DNA from: Anoplolepis gracilipes
Lineage: Eukaryota; Arthropoda; Insecta; Hymenoptera; Formicidae
NCBI RefSeq assembly: GCF_047496725.1
Contig: NC_132984.1
Coordinates: forward strand, 3,111,001 to 3,175,000
Reading direction: 5' to 3'
DNA length: 64,000 nucleotides
Made by a program: the position numbers and the translations under genes. The notes under the pieces were generated by a model. The model did not search any database. It was not told the origin of the DNA and saw only the letters and a program-made list of their open reading frames with translations. This document shows, in pieces, positions 45,044 to 59,300 of the stretch (within the stretch, counting starts at the first letter, position 1; every line of letters starts with the position of its first letter).

Positions 45044-47370
45044 GCGAGGAGCAAAATATATAAATCAAACTAGAATGAATGCGCTATTCGATAACTCGTT
45101 CAGAAATTATCAAGACACAATTTTTCGAGATATAAAAATACTAATTATTTTCGTCGCACGTACTCTTAGTTTTCAAGCCTCGAATCATCAAATGCTCCTT
45201 CTTGTTTCGGCGCGTAGAAAGAGGTACTAATTAATGATGAAAAGAGAAATATCAAAGTAAAATGAAATTATTAATCCCTTGAGAAAAATGCACGTGACGA
45301 ACAATGGAGCTATACAAGTTGCAATTAGCTTTCTACAACTGTCATTTCATCTGCTCGCGTCGCCGGCGATCCCACCTCTCTTGCACATCATCGACACCAT
45401 GTTTTTCATGAATACTGAATCGCGTATTTTTACAACACCGTCCGACACGGCGCGCCGGCATTCCTCCGTTCCGATCCTTTGACATCATTCCGTCGATTAT
45501 AGACGCCGAAGGAGCATTTGCTCATCTCTCCTTCAGCCTCGCGGGAGGCAACGATGCACGCACTCGGCTCTCGCTTCTCCTTTATACCGTTACGTAATCC
45601 GTAGTGGAATTCCAAATTGTGCGCATACCTCATTTAACGCGCGGCTGTTTATCCGCAAATTGCCCCGAGAAGAGAGAAAAATCCCAATCGGATTTTCAAC
45701 GTAAAGGGTGAACAAATGCGACTCCATTGACAACGGCGATGTGAAAGTGAGATAGCAGCGAAAGTTCAATGTAAAAGGAGTCGTGCGACAAGAGGGATCA
45801 TAGTTTTTAAATTACCATCTGCCACAATTGAAAGGTATATTACGTCTTTTACATCGAGACATATTTATTATAAGTGGCACGTCAAATGTGTGCCACCTGG
45901 TAGCGATCACTCTGATGGGCATTGAATTGAAAATTTGATTCAACGCATCTCACGGTCATTTATTCTGCGCTTAATCCTCTCCTTTCTCGAAAATATTATA
46001 AATAAAAAAAAAAAAAAAAAAAAAAAATAAAAATTCAGAGCCCGCAATTTAAAAGTGAAATCTTTGATAAGTTAACCGTGTATTGAAAAAAAAATTAGTA
46101 TTATCTCTTATTAAGAATTCATCTGTATCTAGCCATCGGTATGTCTGTTCGAGAGAACGTTCGGTCACGCTAAACGATTCGCTTCTCGAATCGCGTGCGG
46201 CGACGATGCATGCAGGTGTAGATGATGAACACAGGCATGCCGCGTGTTATGAGAAATCCGATCTCTCTCAGGTTTGCACAAGAGACGAAGAGAGTCTCTC
46301 TGTCTTTCTTCCTCGCACAAGAAAACGTTCTGCCTTACATCTTAATTATTCATTCAAAGATAAGTGCGATCAAGATCCTCAAGGTCAAATATTTTGACTG
46401 CACACAAAAATGGAGGAATAGGGAATTTGCATGAAAAAAATATTATTCTGGTCCTTTTTATTTTTGATTTCCATGATTTATTAAGTAGAAAAAATAAAAT
46501 AAAAAATTAGAAATATTTGAATTTTTTGACGTGGAGGGAAAGCAATTTTAATTGACTGACAGTGCGTGACGTCACACTTCACTACGCTAGCAGATACAAC
46601 TTGCGTCGTATGCGTTCGGGATACGTTATTAGCGTTGTCTATCTTCGTTCAACTTTTTTAGTGAGTGACAAAGGTAGAATGACGCTGTCAGCGCTAATAA
46701 TAGCATCTTTCCGGAACGAACCCTTGAGATTTAATGAAGTGTGATCGTTTTCGACACTTTCAAATTATGCAATATTTTAATATTTATTTTCTCGGTCTGT
46801 TTGCATTAAAAAATGCCGAAAAAAAATTACAATAAAAGTCATATATAAATTATTGCATATAATTGTTTTTTTTTTTTTTTTAAATTATGCAAATCCCCTC
46901 TTAAAAGGATCGATAATTTTCTTGTCACGAATAAGTATTATGATGACGAAAAGGGAATGCCCGGCGCCGAAATAAACGCTCGAATCGGGGATCCTCTCGC
47001 GATGGCGGCAAGTATAGGTATATTGCGTTACTTGGGCCGAAAATAAACCGGTACAGAGAAGAGAATGGAAGTATCGAGCGCGAGGTGCGCTCGGTGACGG
47101 ATCGCTGATTCCCGACAGCGGAAAAGCTGGGAGAGACGAAGGGGGAGGAAACAAAAAGAGGGACGAAGGTGGAGGCATTGGCCAGCATATATGACCGCTC
47201 ACCGGAAACGCAATTTACACTTTACTAGGCGTTACCCGCTACGAGTCGCCTCGTTACAGACGCACAAGGTGCACCGTTATCGGTTCCGCGCCGATCCATC
47301 GCTCTAATTAGTCGCGGACAGCCGCGCACGTTTAGAGAAAAATAAAAGGCACAAGGTGATCTTCACTCAC

Positions 47371-50300
47371 CAGTCTGATGTATCTGCCGATCATCTCCGC
47401 CAACTGGGGGGCGCGGGTCGTGTGGAGAGGTAACCGAACCCCCGAAGCGATCTGCAATACACACACGCCCGTTCTGGAGGTATTGACGGAGACGATGTCC
47501 TCCAGCGGCAGCGTCTCCAAGATTATTAGATCGCCGTTAGGTGTGCGTTTAATCAGCCGGAGCCCGTGATGCGATATCGCCACATGTTGCGTTTCCGGAT
47601 GCTGTGGGCCGATCTGTGACGAAATAACATTCGCTCAATCATGGAGTAATTTTCAAGCTATGGAATTTTCAAATCATAATTTTCTTTATTTTTAAATAAA
47701 AAACTTTGCGTTATCAATTTAAGTTGTTCAAAATTACTTTAAAGAAGACAAAATTAATATAAATAATTCCTCTCTCTCCCCTCTCTCTCTCTTTCTCTCT
47801 CTGTCTTTCTGTATATAATGTTAAAAGAACACACGAATATTAAATAATTATTAAATGATATCATTTTACCCTATTTTAATTATAATTATGTTATAACGTA
47901 ATACGCACGTGTGTGTATGTGGTTACGTGTGAGTAAACGTGTATTTATATGTAAATAAGTGTGCATATGCGTACGTGTGTATGCGTAAATTTATATTAAT
48001 AAAAAGTTTTTTATTTGAACATGTTAATAAAATTATTGCTTTGGCTTTAGATTTTCTTATTTTTAATTAACTATATTGTTTTTATTAATTTATATATATG
48101 TAATTTTATCACGCGTATAGATTAAATAAAAAATATATAATAAATATATAGATTAGAAACTATAAAAATATTAAATTATATATTATAATCTTATATATCA
48201 ATATAAATTTAAAATACAAAGTGTCCAAGAATTAATTTTATAAAGACTCGACTGATTAAACTTTTAATGTCTATATCTAGTGATAATAAAATTAATATAT
48301 TTACCGATACAGGAAATATTCTAGCAAAGTACAACGGCCATTGCTTCGCCATATCTATAATGTTCTTCTTGATCGTGATCTTGTGCTGTGTACTCTGGAG
48401 ATTGTCCAGTGTTACGCCATAGTTATCCAACATTTTCAGCATGTTCTGCCGATCTTCCTTGGCGATTCTTATGCTCGAAGTCGCCAGCACGTCGTAGGCG
48501 ATTTGACAGAACACTAAATGCATTGCTAGAGGGCTGTTGAGCGTTTCGTTCGGCGCAAAGACTTCCTTTTTGACTCTCAAAGTCCACGTGACTCTGTTGT
48601 AGGTGAAGTGCGCGGTAGAAGTTTGCGGATAGAGTTCGGTATTTACCACTTCCTGGACCTTCTCGATTTCCGGCTTGTCCGCGGGTGGCAATACCGGCTT
48701 GAGGAACTCTGGCCATTCCTCGATCTCGATCCTCTCCATCTTGTCGGTGCGATGGGTCGACGCTACACTGGATCGTCTGTCCATCTCTCGATCGAGCTTG
48801 TTGAAGCTTTGCCGTGCGACAGTGAACGATTCCCTGGTGTTGGGAATGACGCCAAAGTCTCGCGGCGACGGCATCCCGAAGCTATCGCGGGATTTCGGAG
48901 ACACGTCCCGAGTCATGCCGAAATGATCGCGCTTACCGTTCGAACCGTCGAACGCGTATTTGGAGTCGAAGAGTTCCGAGCTAAGATCGCGGCGCGAATC
49001 AAAGTCCGAGCTACGATCGCGCGCCAAGCTCGCGAGATCGGTGCTGTCCTTGCCGTAAAAATCTTTCAACTTGGCGTCCTGGGCACGAGACTTCTCGTAA
49101 TCGTCTCGATAATCAGAGTGAGTGTCGCGCAGATGCTGCTGCGAAGCGAAGATGTCTCGGCTTTGACTGAACATCTGACTCTTGGAGAAGTGATCGAAGG
49201 TCTCGGAGTCCGGAGACGTACGGAAGGAGTCGCGTGCTTTCGGCTCGATCGGCGCTGGTGGTGATCGCGGTTGAGGTACACCGGATTGACTAGAAAGAAA
49301 CATTAATGATTGATATTAAACAAGATTATTTTCTCTCTAATTTTGGATTTTTTAATTTTTAAATGACCAGAGCTATTTTAGGTTTAAAGAAAAAAATTTG
49401 TTTCATGAAATTTTGTTGGATTTTTTTTTATACAATCTTAAATATCAATACCTGTTGCTGTATACACTGCCACCTCTTGGACTCGCAGTTTGCGGCGGTG
49501 TGACGGGTGGTGGAGGCGGTACAGGCCGTTCCATTCTCTCAATCTGCGTCCTTACCACCTGAGCTTGCGTCATCATGTCAGTTGTGCCCTTGGAAGTGAC
49601 GCTTTGGGTGTCATCGACAGTGGAAGCATAATCGTCCCATCTGCCACCTTAAAAAAAAAAAATAATTGGTTGATTTTTAATTTCGATATCTCTATATTTT
49701 TTAATTCGTACGAAATAAAATGTAATTACCTAATTGTTGTTCCAACAAGAGCTTTCTATTATCCTCTAACCGTTTCACCTTTCCATCTTCTCGTGGCAGA
49801 GCAGGTTTCTCGGCCGTCTTTGTAGATCTCACGCTGTGATTCGCTGTTACCTTTTCCAATCTCTGCCTCATCTCCGAGCTAAGTTTCAGTTTCCCTATGC
49901 TCCCCGGCGATGGTCTCTGCGCACCCACTTCTAAAGTTGATCTGCGAAAAAATTAGGCGATTTACATTGTTTTCTCTATCGTAAATATAATATGTACAAA
50001 CGTAACGCGGAAAGAAATGTCCAAAGTCTCAATTACTTTGACTTTTTCTTCTTCTTTTCGCCTTCTTCCTTATATCCATTCTCGTGTTTGGCCGCTGATG
50101 GATGCGCGGCCTCGTTGCTGACGATGTTTTCGATCTCAAACTCTTCCCATTCGACGCCGCCTTCCGTCACGTGCTCGCCGTCACCTTGATCGTACTCCTG
50201 ATACTGCGGTGTTATTTTGCGTTGTTGTTGTTGCTGACGCATCTTAAATTCTATAAAACTGTCCTGTCCTTGATTCTCGTTCGAATCGCTAGGCGGTGGC

Positions 50301-53300
50301 CATCTAAGGATGAAAGAAAAATAGAAGAATCCAGATTTAACGCGATATGAAAAGAGTCAAATTAATCCAAGAGGCTTTTGGTAAAACGCAATCCGAATTT
50401 ACCTCCATTTTCCAATGCGCACGGTTTTCGCCCTTCCATATGGATCAAGAAACGGTCTGGACTCGGAAGGATCATGAGATTCCAACGGCGGTGGCATCGG
50501 CGGAGGCGGTGGAACGCCTTTGTTGTTGCTACAATTACTGTCCACGCTACTCTTTCTGTTCTTCAACTCACTAAGCACGTTGGTGAAATTGCTTTGTACG
50601 TTATTCTTGTTTAAGTTGGGCCTCTTTACTTCAGCTTGCACCGAAGACCCCTTCCTGTCTATCGCTTTTCGATCCACGCTAATCTTTCGCGCATAATCGA
50701 TGCTCGTTTTTCTCACAGCTTCGGAATTTTTTCTCGGTGGACTTTGGGATCTGTGAATTTGCGCCTTTACTGTCATCGTTTCCTGTCGCTGATTCGTCGG
50801 CGTAGATTGTGCAAACGTTCCCCGCTTCTCGGTCGACCATAATTCGATGTCGTCGGGTTCTCTAAACGAGACCTAATCGAAAGAAAATGATTATTATATA
50901 GAATTTTCTCAACCGGCGAGAATTTTGAAAAATTATTTACAACGAAAGATTCGAACGAGGATCGACGCGAGATTAAAATTTACTGGCAAGAGTTGTGACG
51001 ATCCGGTGAATAAGACATTGTCTGATCTGTGCTAGGTCCACGAAATTCCGAATATCTTCCTTGAATTCTGCTAGATATTTACACGATACTGCGATAATCC
51101 TTGGGAAGCCATACACGATACAGCGTAAGTAGGTTAGTTAAAATCAGTAGATACCTTGGAGTAGCGTCCGATAGAATCATTGAGCCCCGTATGGGCACCG
51201 ATTGGGGGAGCTGGGGGGACAAGATTCATGCTTGAGGGGCCAGCGGGTAACACCGTGCTCTGGAAACACACACCCGTGCCGTGACGCGGCTCAGAAACCC
51301 ATAGGATCGTCCAGAACGACGATATACCTTCGTTAAGAGTTAGCTTTCATTAGACGCGGGTATTGCCGATTTCGGTTACCAATGATGGATCATCGAGTTA
51401 ATAATGATTACACTTGCGATCGTGATAGAGCCGCGACGACAGCGGTGAACCATTTGTGATCGTGCTGGACATGCAATATCCGCCTACGTTCTAATCATCG
51501 TGATTCGATATCAAAAATATTCGATACATTATTATAATAATATTTAAACACATATATTATTTATTTATAACATATATAAATTAATGTTTTATTAATTGTA
51601 TTAATGATTTATTTTACTCAAAATATATAAATTCAAAGGCATACATTAAATATGAAATTGATTTAATCTATTCGAATCACGATAAAAAGATCGATCTGTT
51701 ATTTAATAAATAATACATAAATTTCGAATATTAGACTTTGTACAAATTTCTCGCTTCTTTTGTTAATCTCTCACCGGTTGCTGCGTCGAGTTCTGCGGAC
51801 TCTGAACTAACAGCTGTTGCAGGGCTTGATTCTGCGCCAGTAGTTGCTGTTGTATCTGAATATTCTGCGCCATCGCGCTCTGAAGAAAGGCTCGCTGAAG
51901 ATTCTGCTGGTAGGCCATCATGTCACCGCTCTGGCTGGGCGGCGAGCTCGGGTACTGAGGTAAACTGAGCCCCTGCATGCTGTAGATCGGAATGGGCATG
52001 AAGCCGGCGCCCATGTTCATGTTGCTGTTCTGACTGGAGGGAACCTGCTGAGCAGGACTAAACATAGGCATCATCATCGGCGGTGACATCATGCTCTGCG
52101 CGATAGGGCTGAAATTGAAAGCCGTATTCTGATTAGGGATATCCATGTTGCCACCTCCTTTGATCCTTGTCGATAATTCACTCGCGCTGATCTCTACATC
52201 CTCGTTCCCCACCAACATCCCTTCGATAAAGTCGTCAACGGTAGCCAACTTGTTTTCACCGTCCATTTTTTGTCGATTCTCGACGACCGTTTGGTCGTCA
52301 GGCGACCTCGTCTCACGTGAACCTTTTATCGATGCGGCTAAACTGCGCGCGTCTGATAATTCGTCAAGGTTACCGTCCAGCACAGGCATAAACAGCTCAT
52401 CCAGGAATTGGTCTACATCGGACGCTTGACTAGGTACGCGTACACGTCGCACGTGCGATGCCAAGGAAGGCGCCTCACTGGTATCGGACATGGCAGATGA
52501 CTTTACACCGTACTCGCTCTTTTCGATGTACGCGCGACTAGACTGGCTCCCCGGTAATGCGCGTTTGCCTGAAAGCGAGAGAAATGATCGATCCATGTGA
52601 GGTCCATATGGAAAAATTGGGTTGCATAATTGTCGCGACTTTCTCCGCGATGGAAATTCTACGTCTTATGCAACAGTGAATTAAATAACGAATTTGAAGC
52701 GAGATATCACTTAATATAATAATGTGTGCACAGATTCATTAGAAAATCTTCAGAAGATTGGACTATTTTTTTCCTATCTACTTACCAGGATATTGCGATT
52801 TGATGAATCTCGTCTGCGATCTTATGTAGCTCTTATCGTCTTCCGATCTTCCGGTTTGACTGACTGATTGAATGTCCGGGTATTCAAAATCGATCGTGAG
52901 ATCCTCCTCCTCGATGTTGGGCTCTGTTGTCCTTGCTCTACTGTACTTTCTCTCTTGCGTGACTTCGCCGCGCGTCATGTATTCAACATTGCTGACCGCT
53001 GGAGTTTCGCCGATCCTCTCCAGACTGTGATACCGCTCGTTCAATTTGGATGAAGATAGTCCGAGAGTCACGAATTTCGACGAGGGTACGACTTCCGGTT
53101 GGAGCAAATTGTCTAAACTTCGACTGCGTTGCTTCTCCTTCTCGAAGTAGCGATCGTTCAAGGCAGACTTCCTTGACAATACTATTTCCGGCGTAGTCTC
53201 CAAAATGGCCTCATGCGATTGCTTTCGCATCTACGTATATTATATTTTTTAACATTTTTGATAATAAATTGATTTCATTACATATAGAATTAATAAATGT

Positions 53301-56300
53301 AAAAAGTGATTTGCAAAAAATAGTTCATATTTAATCATATTACATTATAGTAAATATTTGTCGATATTTGTTTTCTTTTTCTTATACTATCTGTTCATTT
53401 ATGCATGAAAAATTATATAAAAAGAATAATGAAAAAATAACTTGAAAAATAATTTCTTGCATTATTTTCTTAGGAAAAAATAAATGTGCAATTATAGTAT
53501 ATTTTAGATATAATTATATATAATTATATAATTTTATATATTTATGTAGTTGATTATATGTATATGAACAATTTTTTCTCATTTTGTTCGAAAAAAATTA
53601 CGCAAAAATTATTCTTCTATTTTCTTAAATTATTCTTATATATACAGGAAATTTCCTCTTTAACATTAATTTTAAACAAAATTATAACGTTGCTCAAATT
53701 TGATTTTATTCAGTCGAGTTTACCAAACTTTTTTGTTTAAAAGAAATAAGAAAAAGAAATTTCAACCACAAACTAATACATACAGGTGGCTTGACAACAG
53801 GCGGTTGCGGCGGGGGAACAACCGGCCGTCTGGGTACTTGGATTTCTGGCTCAACAGGTTTGTCAACTACTTTCGGCACTGACTTCCTTTCCAAAGGTTG
53901 GAAGGTTTTTAGAATAGGAATTTCCATCTCTTGTTCCAACTCTCGAATGACTTGAGCGTGCTAAAAAAAGATTATTCCATTAATTAATTTAAATAAGAAA
54001 AATTATTTCCTTCAATTATATTTCCACTCTGTGCACTTGAATTACTAAAACTCATACATATAAAAAAAATATTTTTATTATTAAAGACTTAAAAAAACAA
54101 ATATTAAAGTTTACGCACTTCTCGCTTTTTTATAGGCGGCAAACTGTTTTTGCGTTGTTCCAAGAACATATGTTTCGCGGCCGGGAAAGCTGGCGCCAAT
54201 TCCATCTCCGAGATTAAATCGAGAACGTAATCGAAACCGTTGGTCTCCGTTACGATGGCGTCCGGGCCGTCCAATTGATTCCAGAGTGTAATAGTCCAGC
54301 CAGTGTTCTCCACTCCGTGATCCCGAACTGCGAGATTGGCTAACTCTTCGCACGTCGTCCAAGAATCTATCGCGCATACAGCTGTCTCGCCTGTAAAACG
54401 ATAAGTTATTAGTTTACTATTGTATTATATTGCATCCTTAATTGCAACATATTTAAAAATGATTTACCGTCGTAAAAACCGATACCGAGCGCCATATTTA
54501 CGCGGTTTCTATTGGCACGCCATTCCAGGACGCATGGTGGATAATTCCTGGGTACCTGATGCACCGTTTGCTGATTGTTATTCATTACGCGATACACCGT
54601 TCTTTCGCCTTGCAATAGTTTGCGTTGGCAGTAAGCCTTGTAGCCGTCGTAGGCGTAATCGGAGACGTATCTGATTAAAGAATTTTAATTAGGGATAACT
54701 GTGCGTGAATGATTCACCGCACGCGCGCGACAGCGAATGGAGAACACTTACTTTAGGAGATACTTGAAGAGAGTGCCACTGGGCTGGAATGCCGATAGAC
54801 AGTTGGACAAAAGCAGCCATCCTCTTTCCTTGTTGGCATCGTTCTCGTTCTTCCATGTTTGATTCGCCAGTTGGCACAGTATCTCATCCCTCAGCTTCTC
54901 GTTCACGATGCCCTTGTTAACAATGTAGTCACCCAACGCTTGCTCCCGTTTACCATTAAGATTATTTTCGTTCATAAAGCGCAGAATCATCTTAAACATC
55001 ATCAGAGAGTCCGTGTAATCTTGATCGCGTGCTTTTGCTAAGAACGGCGTCTTGATTGGCTCGCGTTTCATCCCGAAGATGTGGCTCTTGAAATAGATGT
55101 TGGTAAATTTCGAGAACTGGTACTGATCGATATCGTGCGGTAGATTGTAAGGGTAATTCATCGGGACGACTTGACCAACAACCTTGAGGAGATTTCTCTC
55201 GGAATGCGTGGGTTGCCAATCTATGAAAAATACAAAAAAAAAAAAAAAAGTAGATCTAGATTCAAATGAGTTTATATTAAAAAATTTGTGTTTAAGATCG
55301 AGAAATAGAGATTTGACAGAGAAACATACCGTCAAGTTTACTGTAAATAAAGGCTAGTTCTGCGGGAATTTCCAAGTGATTTACGCCGGCAACAGCTCGC
55401 GAAGTTCTCTCTTGTTCCTCTCGTTGCTGCTTCGCTTTCGCTCGCTCCTTACTGGCTCTCTCGATCTCCGCTCTCTTCGTCATTTCCTCTTTCAATACCG
55501 TGAATCTTTCACGTTGTCTTTTACCTCTGTAGAGCTTCTGCGCCATCAGCACGCCCTTTTTCATCGCGTGGAACTGCTTACGTTCACGGTAACCGCGATA
55601 CACCGCTTGTATCAGCACCGTGCTGCGCGAAATGTTGAGGAATCTTCTACGTGCCAAGAAGCCTCTCGTGTATCTGTAAGAGAAACCGTTACAATTGAAC
55701 TGTTTCCTTATTTAGGGAGGAAGAAAAATTCGCACATTTAATTCCCATTAATCTAACTGGTGAAGAAATAAAATAAAATAAATTGATTTCTGTGTGAAAT
55801 ACTTCATCATACTCCTCTTTTCCATTATTTATATCTGTTTCGTTTACAATAATTTAATCTCTTTGGGAGAGAGAAATCGTAGAAAATATATTTAAAATCC
55901 TGAATATCTTTCTGCAAATATACCTCTGCACTGTAATGGCTGCTCTCTCCAGGATCAATGCTCTATTATATTCCAATGTTCTCTCCAACGATTCGCGCAG
56001 GAATACCCTTGTAAGTCCAAGTTGATATTGCGACTGCGCCTCCTTCGGTGCGGCTCTGTCCAAGATTATCCTGCAGAGCTCCTTGTTGGGCGCTCCTCTA
56101 GGCAAATGCGTCGAGACGAGGTATCGATATCGATCCACAAAGTGTCCGAACACGAGGCGAACAGGATAGCCGGTCTTCCTGATGCGAATCGTTTCCAGCA
56201 TTCCAGTGTACCTCAATTGCTCGAGTACGCAAGGCATGTCGAATTTCATCGGTGCTTTCTCGGTGTTTGGTTTAATGCAACGGACAAACCACGGATTACA

Positions 56301-59300
56301 TCTACAAACGAAATGAAAATTTTTGCAACTATTCACCTTCCTGCCAGTTTTTTTTTTTTTTTTTTTTATGTCAATTGGAATTGTTTCGGAATATTTACTG
56401 AGACATAGATTCCAACAGCTGCTGCAGGCTATCGTGAAATCGAGCCGAGACTGTCGGAGTTCTCGGCTTCATAGTGACAAATCTGCCATTCGGCTTATTC
56501 ACTGTCTTGTTAGCTTCGTGGGTGGTTCTGACGTGCTGGAACATCTTGCTGACCATCTAAAAATAGCAAATATCGCAACGACATGTGTCATTGTCAAAAG
56601 CCTTCGACATTTTCCAACGAAAGGGGGAAAACTTACCGAAATCTTGCTGCTAATTAGTAACTCGACCACGTCTGGCCTCAAAGTGTCTCTGTTCTTATCT
56701 AGAAAACCTTCCACGTTGTACCAAACTTGTCCAGCGTAATGTCTGATCGCAAACTCGGCCGAGTTCATTCTCGGCCTCGAATATAGCTCGCTTAGCGCAT
56801 GATTGTAGTGGCACTTCTCCAAGAAAGATAGATCTGTCGCTTTAGGGAAGTTGCTCTCGTCGTCTAGTAGATGAAGAATGCCCACCGGTTTTTTCGCAAT
56901 CAAATGAATGACTGGCAAATTATCCTGAAATAAAGAGACACAACCTCCGATTATTTTGTGCAACTTGTATGACTTTAACGAGATTTTAAACTGCACAACA
57001 TATGTTATTTATGCTGCTAAAATCAATCTCACCGTGTAACTGATGGTGGTCCAATCAATCTTCTCCTTCGCATACTCTTGTTGCTCGAGTTTAAAGATGT
57101 GTTTGTTAAAATAAAATTGCAGGTTCTCGTTTGCGTAATTGATGCACAGTTGTTCGAAGCTGTTCTCCGTGAAATTCTCGAAACCAAAGATATCGAGGAT
57201 CGAAATGGCGGCTGTCTGCTTCGTGCCCTTGTAAACGATATGGTTAACACGTGCGACTAGCCATGAGAAAAGTGAACTATATAGAGCTTTCGCGAAAGCG
57301 TCCCTGGCATCGAGGGCTTGATCGATATTCAAGGCCGTGAAAACTCTTTCGTTTCTCGCCTCCTAAAAGTGTATAAATTTATTTGTGCTATCAATTTAAG
57401 GAGGTTGTTGCAAAATCGTATTTTTGAGCAATGTTTTTTTGCCGAATAAGCTCTTTTCGATTGAATTTTCATCATATATAGTTTAAATTAAAACTTTGGT
57501 AACTTTAATCATCATTTGTAAATTTTGATAAAAAATTTCTTTATAAAATATAATTATAATTATGATTTCTTAAAAGATCAAAGCTTCATTTCTAAACAGA
57601 TTTTAAAAATAATGACAATTAAATTATCATTTTCAAGCAAAAGATACGTAAGAGTCGAAAGACATGATTTTATAAAAGATTCAAAGATTTCGACGTTATT
57701 CCCACACGTTCGATATTTTTTATGCACTTGTTAGATTAAGCATATCTAAAAATTATTTTATATATAATTCAAAAGAGATATTAATAACATTATATTTGCT
57801 TTCTTTATAAAAGATAAAAATTGTTTAGATATATTTAATTTAAATAAGATACTTATTTTTAAATGCATCAATCCTCTTAAAAGTCGAAACAACAGATTCG
57901 AAGATGAATGAAAACTTACTGTCGTCTTCGTAGTGAGTGCTCGAATGATGCCATCGGAATTTACTTGAAGAAGGTGCGCCGCCCAACGTATCTCAGCGTC
58001 AGAACCAACCTCCACTCCTTCCTGGCCGTGCCTCATCTGCTTCCGGTGAAAGTAAACGTTCCCCAGATGCAATACGCTGGCTAGAATCTTGAAAATCGTG
58101 TCCTGCTCCTCGGACGTGAAGCCCAGTACCTGCATCGCTGACAGAAGTGCCTTGAAATCTTGAACGTCGCTCTTGCCATCGATCTCGCAGTTTCCACCCT
58201 GAAGAAGTAAATGTTATCATTTTTCTAGGTAAGATACGAGGATCTTCTTTTCTTTTACATTACCTGATTTAAATAGAAATATTTGTCCGGTGTAAGCAGA
58301 CCGTATTTGTCCCTGAGTTGCTGATCGAGCCCAGCTAAAAGTTCATAGAACACGTGGTAGTTTCTCTCCTCCGAAGCCTGAGTTACTATCCTACTCTTTT
58401 CTAGGAGATATTGCGTTATCCTACCGCCTATGATCGCGCCGCTAGATATGGAAGTAAAAAATCGTTCGATATTTGTATATAACGACATACTGCAATAACA
58501 TATCGATCAACATTTTTGTCTCTTAACATTACTCACTCCCTGAAATGAACCTCCAAGTACTTTCCAAACCGACTGCTATTGTCGTTTCGCGGCGTCTTGG
58601 CATTTCCGAAGCTCTCTAAGAGCGGCGTCGCTTCCAAGATCTGCTCGGTGACAAGATTGTTTGGCGCGCGATTGACAGCCGCGAGATATTGCATCACTAA
58701 TTTCGTAGACTCCGTCTTTCCCGAGCCAGACTCGCCGGAAATGACGACCACTTGATTGGCACTGGAGTTATTGGCTGCAGTTACTTGACTGTACGCGGAG
58801 GAACCCACGGCGAATAAATGCCTACGAAAGGTGTCCAGGTATAGTAAATCCCTTTCGGATACAGATTAATCATAACAGGACGCGATTCAATTTTTATAAT
58901 ATTTATATAAGTAAGCAAGATATGTAAAATATTAAACAATAAAGCAAGCTTTTCTCGATATTTTAATAAATTATGGCTTCTGATAAAATAAACTTGACAT
59001 TTCTTTATTTAAATATGTGTCTTATTATAAGCAATACTACAAGTGCTATAAGCAAATGAAAGGATTAATGTACTAACGGCGGAAGTGTTCCGAGGATCCG
59101 TCCTTCGTAAAGCTTCACCTGATCCAATCCGTAGATGTCAAACATTTTGTACGGATTCACCGCCACAAGGATACTTCCGGTGTACGTCTAAAAAAAATTA
59201 GACATAAATGATTACTGGTGTCAGTTATAAATGAGAGAAAGTAATAAATAAATCGAAGAATGTAACGTACATAAATTAATTCCTTGTCGTAACGGATCTT

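Larger units (their letters stand above)
40862..47370 (-). other. 6.5 kb gap between the two myosin XV exon blocks
   Basis: I find no exon here that continues the protein, and no SH3-like motif (ALYDY or similar) in any open minus-strand frame. It contains TA and CT microsatellites, two imperfect palindromes, and a CG-rich patch at 42050-42300 with overlapping open frames that lack domain similarity. It is either one large intron with a small missed exon, or an intergenic region with a promoter for the downstream block. Confidence 0.5.

Noticed and set aside
48608..49264. Plus-strand frame of 218 codons
   Set aside because: Antisense of a myosin XV exon; its residues mirror the Asp/Arg/Ser codons of that exon and show no domain.
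54111..54377. Arg-rich minus frame in the FERM F1 exon
   Set aside because: The other frame gives a family-like sequence (FDYVLDLISEMEL) and matches phases at both ends.
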